Part shown: positions 28,172 through 36,694 of the stretch, piece by piece
Position numbering within the stretch: position 1 is the first letter of the stretch
How the letters are laid out: each line of letters begins with the position of its first letter
NCBI RefSeq assembly: GCF_008365405.1
Contig: NZ_QOKV01000009.1
Location: forward strand, 176,062 to 240,061
Direction: 5' to 3'
DNA length: 64,000 bases
DNA from: Azospirillum brasilense
GTDB lineage: Bacteria; Pseudomonadota; Alphaproteobacteria; Azospirillales; Azospirillaceae
Made by a program: the position numbers and the translations under genes
Notes under the pieces: generated by a model
Databases searched by the model: none
Told to the model about the DNA's origin: nothing
Seen by the model: only the letters and a program-made list of their open reading frames with translations

Positions 28172-29758
28172 TCAACCGGTTGCGTCTCGTTTTCTGAACA
28201 CGTCCTTTTTTCTGAACACGTCCTTGTGCAGCGAACTGAGTTCGTTCTTCAAAATCTTTCCCATGGCATTCCGGGGCAGGGCATCCTGGACGATCACGGC
28301 CTTGGGCAGCTTGTATCCGGCGAGTTCGTGCGCGGCCCGTGCGAGAATGGAGGCCGGATCGAGCGACTCGCAACCCGGTTGGCGTTCGACGGCGGCCACC
28401 ACGCCCTCGCCGAAGTCGGGGTGGGGAACGCCGAAGACCGCGGTCTCGCTCACCCCGTCGATGCGGTTGAGCACGATCTCGACCTCGCGCGGATAAACAT
28501 TGTAGCCGCCGGAAATGATGATCTCCTTCGCGCGGCTGACCAGCGTAAGCCGGCCATCCGGGGCGGCGCGTGCCAGATCCCCCGTCATGAAGAAGCCGTC
28601 CGGCCGGAATTCCGCCGCTGTTTTTTCCGGCATCCGCCAATAGCCCTTGAACACGTTCGGACCGCGCAGTTCGAGACCGCCGACCGTGCCCGCAGGCTGC
28701 GGCTGTCCGGCGGCGTCCACAACCCGGACCTCCAGCCCCGGCAGGGGGTAGCCGACCGTGCCGGGCAGACGCTCGCCGTCGAGGGGATTGGAGGCAATGA
28801 TCGTGGTTTCCGTCATGCCGTAGCGTTCGAGAATCCGATGCCCCGTGCGGGCCTCGAACGCCTCGAAGATTTCCCGTGACAGAGGAGCCGAACCGCAGGT
28901 GAACAGGCGCATGCTCCCGCACCGCTCCCTGGTGAGCCGCGGGTCGGCCAGGAGGCGCGTGTAGAGCGTCGGGACACCCATGAACACGGTGCTGTGGGGC
29001 AGATGCTCGATCGCGGCGTCGGCCGTGAATTTGGGAAGGAAAACAGAGGACGCGCCCGCATACAGCATCGAGTTCAAGGCGATGAACAGGCCGTGTGCGT
29101 GGAAAATGGGCAGCGCATGCAACAGCACATCGGCTTCGGAGATGCCCCAAAGGGCGTCCAGCGTGCGGGTGCCGAAGGCCAGATTGCCGTGGGAGATCAT
29201 GGCGCCCTTGGGGCGCCCCGTCGTTCCGGAGGTGTAGAGGATCGCCGCCACTTCGTCGGGGCCCACATCGGCGACACGCTCCCAGGGCGGGCGGCCGCGG
29301 CACGCCGCCGTCACGGTTCCTTCGCCGTTCGGATCGAGCGTGAAGGTTCGGCACCCGGCCGGCGGCACCAGATCGCCGACGACCGGAGTCTGCCCGACGA
29401 ACACCGTGGGTTCCGCGTCGTCGAGAAAGTAGCGCAGTTCGGCCAGCGTGTAGGCCGTGTTGAGCGGCAGGTAGACCGCCCCGAGTTGCAGGACGGCGAG
29501 ATAAAGGCACACCGCCTCCGGCGACTTCGCCACCTGCACGGCGACCCGGTTTCCCGGACCGACGCCGGCCTCGTGAAGGACGTGCGCCATGCGTCCGGCG
29601 GTCCGCCACAGGTCCGCGTAGGTCCATGTCCGCCCCGTGTCGGTTTGCCCCGTATCGGTTCGCCCCGTATCGGTTCGCCCCGTATCGGTTCGCAGGGCCA
29701 CCCGCGCATCGGACGGCGCTCCGGGTTTCAAAAGCAGGTTGTAAAGATTGTGCGTCAT
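28172..29758 (-). CDS. matB: Malonyl-CoA synthetase (acyl-CoA ligase family)
   Basis: A 528-residue AMP-forming CoA ligase. Family motifs are ILYTSGTTGRPKGAM, the MatB-like LPIFHAHGLFIALN, RYGMTETTIIA, the hinge KEIIISGGYNVYPRE and the catalytic lysine in RNAMGKILKN. It makes malonyl-CoA (or methylmalonyl-CoA) from the acid, ATP and CoA. It differs from standard MatB by two repeat expansions: four TDTG copies near residues 24-43 (15-bp units) and a duplicated KDVFRK at the C-terminus (18-bp units), both outside the active site. It lies late in the GntR-controlled operon, after the hydroxyacid and aldehyde dehydrogenase genes. Confidence 0.88.
   Translation of the reverse strand: MTHNLYNLLLKPGAPSDARVALRTDTGRTDTGRTDTGQTDTGRTWTYADLWRTAGRMAHVLHEAGVGPGNRVAVQVAKSPEAVCLYLAVLQLGAVYLPLNTAYTLAELRYFLDDAEPTVFVGQTPVVGDLVPPAGCRTFTLDPNGEGTVTAACRGRPPWERVADVGPDEVAAILYTSGTTGRPKGAMISHGNLAFGTRTLDALWGISEADVLLHALPIFHAHGLFIALNSMLYAGASSVFLPKFTADAAIEHLPHSTVFMGVPTLYTRLLADPRLTRERCGSMRLFTCGSAPLSREIFEAFEARTGHRILERYGMTETTIIASNPLDGERLPGTVGYPLPGLEVRVVDAAGQPQPAGTVGGLELRGPNVFKGYWRMPEKTAAEFRPDGFFMTGDLARAAPDGRLTLVSRAKEIIISGGYNVYPREVEIVLNRIDGVSETAVFGVPHPDFGEGVVAAVERQPGCESLDPASILARAAHELAGYKLPKAVIVQDALPRNAMGKILKNELSSLHKDVFRKKDVFRKRDATG
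28191..28226. repeat. 18-bp tandem duplication at the matB 3' end
   Basis: Two units of TTTCTGAACACGTCCTTT (last base differs in copy two). On the minus strand they encode two copies of KDVFRK a few residues before the stop, lengthening the ligase in frame. Confidence 0.9.
29631..29690. repeat. Four-unit 15-bp tandem repeat in matB
   Basis: Four units of CGCCCCGTATCGGTT with small changes in the first two. On the minus strand each unit encodes one RTDTG copy near the ligase N-terminus, in a surface loop region. Confidence 0.9.
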
Positions 29759-29818
29759 TCCGGTGTTCCTGTCGCCGCGATGCGGGCCATGTGATTCCGA
29801 GGCGAAGGACGGTTCGCG

Positions 29819-30799
29819 TCAGGGAATGAGCACGATCGATCCCGTCGTGCGGCGGGCTTCCAGGTCGCGGTGCACCGATGCGGCCTCGGTCAGCGGCGCC
29901 CGATGGGCGATGCCGACCTGGACCCGGCCCGAGGCCAGGGCCTCGAACAGCCCGCCGGCCAGCGTCTCGATGTCGTCGCGGCTGCGGGTGACCGTGGCCA
30001 GGGTCGGCTTGGCGAGGAAGATCGAGCCCTTTTGCGCCAACACGCTGATATCCAAGGGCGCCACCGGGCCGCTCGCCTGCCCGAAGCTGACCATCAGGCC
30101 GAAGGGCTTCAGACAGTCCAGCGACGCCATGAAGGTGTCCTGCCCGACGGAATCATAGACCACGTCGACACCGCGACCGCCGGTGATGTCGCGGACGCGC
30201 GCGGCGACATCCTCCTCGCGGTAGAGGATGACGTGATCGCAGCCGGCGCCCCGGGCGACGGCCGCCTTTTCCGGCGAGCCGACCGTGCCGATCACCGTCG
30301 CGCCCAGAGCGTGCGCCCACTGGCACAGCATCTGGCCGACGCCGCCCGCCGCGGCGTGCACGAGAAGGGTTTCCCCCGCCTTGACCGGGTGGACGCGGTG
30401 CAGCAGATATTGCGCCGTCGTCCCCTTGACCATCGCGGCGGCGGCCACCTCGTCCGACACCGTGTCCGGCAACTTCACCAGGCGGTGCGTGGGAACGATG
30501 CGCCGCTCGGCGTAGGCGCCGAGCAGCATCCAGTAGGCGACGCGGTCGCCGGGCGCCACATCGGTGACGCCGGGGCCGACTGCCTCGACGACGCCGGCGC
30601 CCTCCACACCCAGCACGGCCGGGCGTGGGATCGCGTACTGCCCGGAGAGGGCCGAGCGGTGATAGGTGTCGATGAGGTTGACGCCGATCGCCGTGTGGCG
30701 GACCAGAGCCTCCCCCGGGCCGGGCGGCGGCACGGCCACCTCCTCCCAGACCAGGGCTTCGGGACCACCGGGCTGGTGGACGCGGATCGCATGAACCAT
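29819..30799 (-). CDS. Quinone oxidoreductase-like, zinc-independent alcohol dehydrogenase family
   Basis: A 326-residue medium-chain reductase of the zeta-crystallin/QOR group: N-terminal GroES-like fold with GVNLIDTYHRSG-type segment and a Rossmann fold with AAAGGVGQMLCQWA (near residue 145). No zinc ligands are present. Such enzymes reduce quinones or activated double bonds with NADPH. The start at MVHAIRV is supported by AAGGGAAA eight bases upstream. It sits 31 bp after the hydroxyisobutyrate-type dehydrogenase and 60 bp before matB; in the proposed C3-acid route it could reduce an enoyl or enone intermediate, but this is inference. Confidence 0.9.
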   Translation of the reverse strand: MVHAIRVHQPGGPEALVWEEVAVPPPGPGEALVRHTAIGVNLIDTYHRSALSGQYAIPRPAVLGVEGAGVVEAVGPGVTDVAPGDRVAYWMLLGAYAERRIVPTHRLVKLPDTVSDEVAAAAMVKGTTAQYLLHRVHPVKAGETLLVHAAAGGVGQMLCQWAHALGATVIGTVGSPEKAAVARGAGCDHVILYREEDVAARVRDITGGRGVDVVYDSVGQDTFMASLDCLKPFGLMVSFGQASGPVAPLDISVLAQKGSIFLAKPTLATVTRSRDDIETLAGGLFEALASGRVQVGIAHRAPLTEAASVHRDLEARRTTGSIVLIP

Positions 30800-30820
30800 G
30801 ATCGGTTTCCCTTTCACGCC

Positions 30821-30846
30821 GATGTCAGCTTCACATTGATGTCAGC
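30821..30846. repeat. 17-bp-period direct repeat at a gene 3' end
   Basis: GATGTCAGC occurs at 30821-30829 and again at 30838-30846. The pair straddles the stop codon of the hydroxyisobutyrate-type dehydrogenase (30831-30833), like the 14-bp duplications at other gene ends here. Confidence 0.6.
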
Positions 30847-31730
30847 CGTCCGGTGATCAGGGCGTAGACGGCGCTGAAATCCTTGTTTCCGTGCCCATGC
30901 TCCACAAGCATCTGGTAGAGCGCGGCGGCGCTGCCGGCGAGCGGCGTGGCGGCGCCGCTGGTGCCGGCCGCGTCCTGGGACAGGCGCATGTCCTTCAGCA
31001 TCATCGCCGCCGCGAAGCCGGGCTGGTAGTCGCGGTTGGCCGGCGACGCCGGCACCGGCCCCGGTACCGGGCAATAGCTCTGCAAGGCCCAGCAATTGCC
31101 CGAGGACACGGTCATGACGTCGTAGACCGTCTGGTGGTCGAGCCCGAGCTTCTCGGCCAGGGCGAACACCTCGCTGATGGCGACCATGCTCATGCCGGCC
31201 ATCATGTTGTTGCAGATCTTCAGGGCCACGCCGTTCCCGGATGCGCCGACATGGAAGATCTTGGGTCCCATGGCGGCCAGCACCGGGCGGGCACGCTCGA
31301 AGCCCTCGGCGGTGCCGCCGACCATGAAGGTCAGGGTCCCGGCCTGCGCCGCCGGAACCGCGCCGGACACCGGGGCGTCCACCATGACGAAACCGGCCTC
31401 GGCCGCCGCCGTGCTGACCGCCCGCGCGCTCTCCACGTCGATGGTGGAGCAGTCGATCAGCATCGTGCCCGGACGGGCGTGCGCCAGCACGCCGCCCTCA
31501 CCCTCAAACGCGGCTCGCACATGCTTTCCCGTCGGGATCATGCTGATGACGGTGTCGGCGTCGGCCAGCGCCTCGGCCAGCGTGGCCGCCGCTCGGCCGC
31601 CGGCGGCGGCGTAGGCGTCGCGCGCCGCGGTCACGACGTCGTAGCCGACGACGTCGTGACCGGCCTTGGTCAGGTTGTCGCACATGGGACGGCCCATGTT
31701 GCCGAGTCCGATGAAAGCAATCCGCGCCAT
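30831..31730 (-). CDS. 3-hydroxyisobutyrate/3-hydroxypropionate-type dehydrogenase
   Basis: A 299-residue beta-hydroxyacid dehydrogenase: NAD motif IAFIGLGNMGRPM at the N-terminus, substrate motif DAPVSGAVPAAQAGTL, and the catalytic lysine in GNGVALKICNN. It oxidises a 3-hydroxy acid to its semialdehyde; 3-hydroxyisobutyrate (valine pathway) or 3-hydroxypropionate are the main candidates. The neighbouring aldehyde dehydrogenase and malonyl-CoA synthetase favour 3-hydroxypropionate to malonate semialdehyde, while the amino-acid-type binding protein and enoyl-CoA hydratase could also fit valine breakdown. It follows the binding-protein gene by 30 bp. Confidence 0.9.
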   Translation of the reverse strand: MARIAFIGLGNMGRPMCDNLTKAGHDVVGYDVVTAARDAYAAAGGRAAATLAEALADADTVISMIPTGKHVRAAFEGEGGVLAHARPGTMLIDCSTIDVESARAVSTAAAEAGFVMVDAPVSGAVPAAQAGTLTFMVGGTAEGFERARPVLAAMGPKIFHVGASGNGVALKICNNMMAGMSMVAISEVFALAEKLGLDHQTVYDVMTVSSGNCWALQSYCPVPGPVPASPANRDYQPGFAAAMMLKDMRLSQDAAGTSGAATPLAGSAAALYQMLVEHGHGNKDFSAVYALITGRLTSM

Positions 31731-31760
31731 GATGTTCCTCCGGAAGAATCTCTCAGTGGG

Positions 31761-32960
31761 TCACTTCTTGACCAGGGAGCACTTGCTTTCGCTCAAGGGA
31801 ATCGCTGCCTGATCGCCGGGGATGGTGCGCTGAACCTTGTAGTAATCCCAGGGTCCCTTGGACTCGGCCGGAGTCTTGACCTCGATCAGGTACATGTCGC
31901 GGATGACCCGGCCGTCCTCACGGACCTTGCCGCCCTTGGTGATGAGGTCGTCGACGGGAAGCTCCCGCATCTTGGCGGCGACCACGGTGCCGTCGTCGGT
32001 GCCGGCCGCCTGCATCGCCTTCAGGTAATGCGTCACCGCCGAGTACACGCCGGCCTGGACCATGTTGGGCTTGCGCTTCATGCGCGCCTCGAAGCGCTCG
32101 CCCAGCTTGCGGCTGCCCTCGTCGCGGTCCCAGTAATAGGCTGTGGTCGCGATCAGGCCCTTGGCGTTTTCCAGACCGAGCGCGTGCACGTCGCTGATCA
32201 GCACGGCCAACCCGACGAGCTTCTGGCCGCTGCTGGTGATGCCGAACTCGGCGGCCTGCTTGACCGCGTTGGTGGTGTCCGTCCCGCCGTTGGCGAGCCC
32301 GATGATCGCGGCCTTGGACGCCTGCGCCTGGAGAAGGAAGGACGAGAAATCGGCGTTGCCGAGCGGGTGCCTGACCTGCCCCAGCACCTTGCCCCCGTTC
32401 TCCTTGACCGTCCTGTCGATGTCAGCGGACATCTGATGGCCGAAGGCGTAATCGGCGGTCAGCATGAACCAGTCCTTGCCGCCGTCCTGGACGACGGCAC
32501 GGGCGGTTCCGACCGCCTGGGAATAGGTGTCCCACATCCAGTGGAAGCCGTTGGGCGAGCAGTCCTCGTTGGTGAGGCGCGTCGTCCCCGGACCGGTGGC
32601 CAGGGTGATCTTCCCGCGTTCCCGGGCGAGGTTCTGGACCCCGATGGCGATGGCCGAATTGGTCAGGTCGGCGATGGCATGGACGCCCTGGGTGTCGAAC
32701 CATTCGCGGGCCTTTGCCAGCCCGATGTCGGGCTTGTTCTGGTGGTCCGCCGACAGGATCTCGATCTTCTTGCCCAGAACCTGGCCGCCGAAATCCTCGA
32801 CGGCCAGCCGTGCCGCCTCGACCGAGCCGGCGCCGCCGAATTCGCTGTACAGGCCCGACTGGTCGTTCAGAACGCCGATCCGGATGACCTCGGCGGCCTG
32901 GGCCGCTCCCGCCGCCAACGTCGTCGTGGCCAGAAGAGCGGCGATAAAGGACGTGCGCAT
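31761..32960 (-). CDS. Branched-chain amino acid-type periplasmic binding protein (orphan)
   Basis: A 399-residue type I periplasmic binding protein of the Leu/Ile/Val or amide-urea group. It has a signal peptide (MRTSFIAALLATTTLAAGAAQA) and family segments IRIGVLNDQSGLYSEFGG, FMLTADYAFGHQMS and GLIATTAYYWDRDE. The ligand may be a small acid or aromatic acid rather than an amino acid. No permease or ATPase gene is present in the operon, so it must dock with a transporter encoded elsewhere or act as a sensor. It sits 33 bp downstream of the aldehyde dehydrogenase gene. Confidence 0.9.
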   Translation of the reverse strand: MRTSFIAALLATTTLAAGAAQAAEVIRIGVLNDQSGLYSEFGGAGSVEAARLAVEDFGGQVLGKKIEILSADHQNKPDIGLAKAREWFDTQGVHAIADLTNSAIAIGVQNLARERGKITLATGPGTTRLTNEDCSPNGFHWMWDTYSQAVGTARAVVQDGGKDWFMLTADYAFGHQMSADIDRTVKENGGKVLGQVRHPLGNADFSSFLLQAQASKAAIIGLANGGTDTTNAVKQAAEFGITSSGQKLVGLAVLISDVHALGLENAKGLIATTAYYWDRDEGSRKLGERFEARMKRKPNMVQAGVYSAVTHYLKAMQAAGTDDGTVVAAKMRELPVDDLITKGGKVREDGRVIRDMYLIEVKTPAESKGPWDYYKVQRTIPGDQAAIPLSESKCSLVKK

Positions 32961-32993
32961 TCTTGTTTCCTCCCTTTTATGGTAAGTTCTTGA

Positions 32994-34493
32994 TCAGTCC
33001 ATGTTGATGATGACCGTCTTCTTGTGCGTGAAGTGATCGAGCATCGCTTCGAGGGATGCTTCTTTTCCAAGGCCGGACTGTTTGAAGCCGCCGTAGGACA
33101 GACCCGGCTGGACCACGAGGTTCTGGTTGACCTGCACGAAGCCGGCCTGGAGCCGCCGGGTCGCGTCGAGGGCGGTGCGCAGGTCGCGCGTCCAGATGGT
33201 CGCGGCGAGGCCGAAATCGCTGTCGTTGGCCATCGCCAGCGCGTCCTCGTAGTCGCGGAAGGCGATCACGCAGGTGACCGGTCCGAAGATTTCCTCGCGG
33301 GCCAGCCGGTGATCGTTGGCAAGGCCGGTGAAGAGGACGGGCTGCACGAACAGGCCACGGGCCAACCGCTCGTCCGTCGGCAGGGCCGAGCAACGGTGGG
33401 CCACCGCACCCGCCATTGCCTCGCCGAGCGCGATGTAGGACTGCACCCGGTCGAATTGCTGCGGGGAGATGATGGTGCCGATGTCCGTCGCCTCGTCCAG
33501 CGGGTCGCCCATGGTCATGGCGTCGACCTTCGCCTTCAGCTTGTCGACGAAGGCGTCGTGAAGGCTCTCGTGGACGAAGATGCGCGAGGAGGCGGTGCAG
33601 CTCTGGCCTTGCCGCGTGAAGCGCATGCCCGCCACGGCGCCGTCGATGGCCTTGTCGAGATCGGCGTCGCCCATCACGATCATCGGGCTTTTGCCGCCCA
33701 ATTCGAGGGTGACGGGGATCAGCTTGTCGGCTGCCAGATGCGAGATGATCTTTCCCGTCTCCACCGAACCGGTGAAGGTCACTTTGCCGACCCCCGGATG
33801 GGTGACCAGGGGCGCGCCGCATCCGGGGCCGTCACCCGACAGGATGTTGAGGACACCCGCCGGCAGCAGCTGGTTCATGACCTGGATGACGCGCAGGGCC
33901 GCGAGGGGCGCCTCCTCGGCGGATTTGACGATGACCGCGTTTCCGGCGACCAGCGCCGGCGCGATCTTGAGCGCCATCAGGTACAGCGGCACGTTCCACG
34001 GAATGATGGCGCCGACGACGCCGATCGGTTCGCGCTGGGTGAAGGTCAGCATCTTCGGGTGGAACGGAACGGTTTCGCCCTTCAGCTCGGACGCGAGTCC
34101 GCCGTAGAAGGTCAGGGTGTCCGCCACCAGCGACGCCTCGACCCGGCTTTCGGTGCGAATGGCCTTGCCCGTCTCCAGGGCGAGCAGGCGCCCGATCTCC
34201 TCGGCATGGCCGACCAGACGGCGCCCGCATTCGACCAGCAACCGGCCCCGCTCGCGCGCCGGAAGGCGAGCCCAGGCGCCTTGCGCCGCGACCGCCGCGC
34301 GGACGGCGGCGTCGACGTCCCGCTCGCCGCCCTCCGCCGCCGTGGCGATCACGTCGCCCGTCGCGGGGTTCACGACGTCGAAGGTCTTTCCCGTGGCCGC
34401 CGGCCGGAGTTCGCCGCCGATCAGCAGCAAACCCGACAGTTCGCGCGCGAGGGCATGGGGGGTCGTGTTCAGAACCAGGTTCTGGTCGGTCAT
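32994..34493 (-). CDS. NAD(P)-dependent aldehyde dehydrogenase
   Basis: A 499-residue aldehyde dehydrogenase: IIPWNVPLYLMALKIAPAL (cofactor region), VTFTGSVETGK, general base Glu in TLELGGKSP and catalytic Cys in RQGQSCTASSR. It is cytoplasmic and of normal length. It lacks the features of the CoA-acylating methylmalonate-semialdehyde dehydrogenase, so free acid (for example malonate from malonate semialdehyde) is the expected product. It stands second in the operon, about 80 bp after the enoyl-CoA hydratase and 33 bp before the binding-protein gene. Confidence 0.92.
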   Translation of the reverse strand: MTDQNLVLNTTPHALARELSGLLLIGGELRPAATGKTFDVVNPATGDVIATAAEGGERDVDAAVRAAVAAQGAWARLPARERGRLLVECGRRLVGHAEEIGRLLALETGKAIRTESRVEASLVADTLTFYGGLASELKGETVPFHPKMLTFTQREPIGVVGAIIPWNVPLYLMALKIAPALVAGNAVIVKSAEEAPLAALRVIQVMNQLLPAGVLNILSGDGPGCGAPLVTHPGVGKVTFTGSVETGKIISHLAADKLIPVTLELGGKSPMIVMGDADLDKAIDGAVAGMRFTRQGQSCTASSRIFVHESLHDAFVDKLKAKVDAMTMGDPLDEATDIGTIISPQQFDRVQSYIALGEAMAGAVAHRCSALPTDERLARGLFVQPVLFTGLANDHRLAREEIFGPVTCVIAFRDYEDALAMANDSDFGLAATIWTRDLRTALDATRRLQAGFVQVNQNLVVQPGLSYGGFKQSGLGKEASLEAMLDHFTHKKTVIINMD

Positions 34494-34573
34494 GGACGGT
34501 CTCTTTTCGAGATGGGGGCTGGTCGAGATGGAAGCTGGTGTGCCGATCCGGCGCGCGCCGGGGGCGGAGGCGG

Positions 34574-35368
34574 TCAGGACGCCCGGCGCTGCGACCAGAC
34601 CTTCAGGGCATTGGCGAACTCGTCGGATCGCAGGCTCGCGGCGAAGGCCGCTTCCGCCGCCCGATCGTCCAGTTCGCCGCGGGCGAGGTCGTTGAGCGCG
34701 CGCTTCATGCCGGCGATGGCCTGCGGCGCGCAGGCCGCGATGCGTCCGGCCAGCTCGTCCACGGCGGCCGGGAGGTCGTCGGGAGCGACGACCCGGTCCA
34801 GGAAACCGATGCTCAGCAGGTCATCGCCGGTGATCGTTTCCGCCGTGAGGAACAAGCGCTTGGCCGCGTTGAGGCCGAGCCGCGACACGTAGCGGCGAAG
34901 GCCGCTGGGGTAGAATTGTATGCCAAGCTGCCCGGCCGGCATGCGCATACGCATCCCGGTCACGCCGATGCGGAAGTCGCAGGCGAGCGCCAGATCGGTG
35001 GAGCCGCCATAGACGCTGCCGTTGAGGGCGCAGATCGTCGGAACACGGACCGCTTCAACGCGGTCGCACAACCGCGCGAAGGCATTCTCCCCGTCCTGGC
35101 CGTCCGCCCCGCCGCGCTGGGACGACTGGGCCGCGCTCAGGTCGTACCCGGACGAGAAACTCGGCCCCGTCGCGGTCAGCACCAGCACGCGAACGGAAGG
35201 GTTCGCTTCGGCGGCCGCGATTTCCTCTTGCAGAATGGCGATGTCCGCCACGTCGATCCGATTGTGCTGAAGCGGGCGGTTGAGCCGGATGGTGCCCACC
35301 GCGTCCTTCACGGTCAGTTGGGGGGCTGTCGCCGGCCCGTCAGATTGACCCCGTGGCGTCCCGTTCAT
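34574..35368 (-). CDS. Enoyl-CoA hydratase/isomerase family protein
   Basis: A 264-residue crotonase-fold protein: VLVLTATGPSFSSGYDLSAA forms the first oxyanion segment and ALNGSVYGGSTDLALACDFRIG the second. The usual catalytic Glu pair of hydratases is not clearly conserved (QLGIQFYPSG replaces the common Glu-containing loop), so it may be a hydrolase or isomerase of the same fold. GGGAGGAAA lies just before the ATG at 35368, which rejects a 52-residue upstream extension. It is the first gene of the operon, opposite the GntR gene across a 369-bp intergenic region. Confidence 0.85.
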   Translation of the reverse strand: MNGTPRGQSDGPATAPQLTVKDAVGTIRLNRPLQHNRIDVADIAILQEEIAAAEANPSVRVLVLTATGPSFSSGYDLSAAQSSQRGGADGQDGENAFARLCDRVEAVRVPTICALNGSVYGGSTDLALACDFRIGVTGMRMRMPAGQLGIQFYPSGLRRYVSRLGLNAAKRLFLTAETITGDDLLSIGFLDRVVAPDDLPAAVDELAGRIAACAPQAIAGMKRALNDLARGELDDRAAEAAFAASLRSDEFANALKVWSQRRAS

Positions 35369-35737
35369 CGTTTCCTCCCAGGCGCCGTCATTGGCGACGG
35401 CGCGGCCCTGCGGATACCGCCTTCGTTTTTCTAAAGAACCATGAACGAGATTATGCATACCAGAGAGCGGTAATGGAATGCAACATGGAAAGTTTGGCAC
35501 GCTTATGGTTTGCCGACCCAGCAATGGGCGGCGTCGGTTCCGGTCGTATCTTTGCGCGTTAGTGGGCGCTGAAAACCTTCGCCGGGCGAGGGTGCGCTGC
35601 GGTCTGCCATGGCCTGACTTCTCCGCCGGTTGCGGCTCTTCGGTCGACCAAAATCGAGTTTTGGCATACCATCACATTGACGTCGACCGGGGCACGCGAT
35701 ACTGTTGGCCGCTCCCGATTTGCCAACGGATCATGCC
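35369..35737. promoter_or_regulatory. Divergent promoter region with shared GCATACCA motif
   Basis: This 369-bp gap separates the enoyl-CoA hydratase operon from the GntR gene. The 8-mer GCATACCA occurs at 35455-35462 (87 bp before the operon) and 35664-35671 (67 bp before gntR). The second lies within TGGCATACCA, a TGG-N4-CCA arrangement like operators of FCD-type GntR regulators. No gene is convincing in this stretch. Confidence 0.45.
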
Positions 35738-36409
35738 ATGCAGGCGGAAAAGCCAAGCCGCGTAACGGAAATGCGGCAGGTGCTCGAACAGGAAATTCTG
35801 GGCGGGATCATCGCGCCCGGCGAGCGCCTGGACGAACGAGCTTTGGCGGAACGGTTCGGCGTGTCACGGACGCCGGTGCGCGAGGTGTTGTCCCAGCTCG
35901 GTTCGAGCGGCCTGGTCACGATAAAGCCGGGAGCCGGCGCCTCCGTGTTGCGGATGTCCGCCAAGCAGCTCGTCGGCATGATGGAGGTTCTGGTCGAACT
36001 GGAATCCCTGGCCGCCAGCCTTGCCGCCCGCCGCATGGGAATCGCCGGGCGCAAGCGTCTTCTGGAAGTGCACGAAGCGAGCCGCACCGCCGCCGAGGCC
36101 GGCGACATCGAGGCCTACGACAATCTCAATCGCGAACTCCATGAGTTGATCTACGCCGGAAGCCGGAACGAGCATCTGGAGCATCAGGCGAAACTCATTC
36201 GCAGTCGCTTGCGCATCTACCGCCAGTATCCGTTCCAGCACACCGCGCGTCCTATGAAGTCCTACACGGAACACGACCTTTTCGTGAAGGCGATCCTGGA
36301 AGGGGATGGCGAGGCCGCGCGCCGGCACATGCACGACCACATGACCACGGGCGGAAGCATTTGGGTCGATATGGTGGTCTCCATGCCGCCCGTCGGTGAC
36401 CATGAGTAG
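35738..36409 (+). CDS. GntR-family regulator, FCD (FadR) subgroup
   Basis: A 223-residue GntR regulator: winged helix in the first 70 residues (LEQEILGGIIAPGERLDERALAERFGVSRTPVREVLSQL) and a C-terminal all-helical FCD domain with the metal/ligand residues in NRELHELIYAGS and HMHDHM. FCD regulators respond to small carboxylic acids, which fits the divergent C3-acid operon. The start at MQAEKPSR is chosen; an in-frame TTG at 35705 would add 11 residues. Confidence 0.92.
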   Translation: MQAEKPSRVTEMRQVLEQEILGGIIAPGERLDERALAERFGVSRTPVREVLSQLGSSGLVTIKPGAGASVLRMSAKQLVGMMEVLVELESLAASLAARRMGIAGRKRLLEVHEASRTAAEAGDIEAYDNLNRELHELIYAGSRNEHLEHQAKLIRSRLRIYRQYPFQHTARPMKSYTEHDLFVKAILEGDGEAARRHMHDHMTTGGSIWVDMVVSMPPVGDHE

Positions 36410-36488
36410 CGGCGTTGTCCTTTGAACTTATTTGCTGCGCAAATTGGCGAGACGGCGGAGTCCACTGCGGGGCGGTGGTGATCGGGCG

Positions 36489-36656
36489 AGCTTGCGGATG
36501 CGCAAGCTGCTGAAGAAGCACGGCATTGCCCCGACGCAGGTCACCACCGACCGGCTGCGCTCCTATGGAGCCGCGTTCCGGGAACCGGGTTCAAGCGTCC
36601 ACCACGAGCAAGGCCGCCGACAGAACGATCGAGTCGAGGTCTCGCACCATCTGATC
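36489..36656 (+). pseudogene. IS6-family transposase, C-terminal fragment
   Basis: About 55 codons read MRKLLKKHGIAPTQVTTDRL, then SYGAAFREPGSSVHHEQG and NDRVEVSHH. These match the part of IS6-type DDE transposases just after the second catalytic Asp (consensus KLLKKQGFAP..VTDKLRSYGAAFR..HEQGLRKNNRAENSH). The Asp of VTTDRL is kept, but the N-terminal half and the C-terminus are missing and no inverted repeats were found. It is an inactive relic at the left edge of the metal-acquisition block. Confidence 0.7.
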
Positions 36657-36694
36657 TCGCGCGCGTCGGCTTGGTTCCCGTGACGAGGCCGCTC

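Noticed and set aside
27901..29693. Tandem arrays considered as a CRISPR array
   Set aside because: The units are directly abutting 15-bp repeats without spacers and lie in frame within genes; no cas genes are present.
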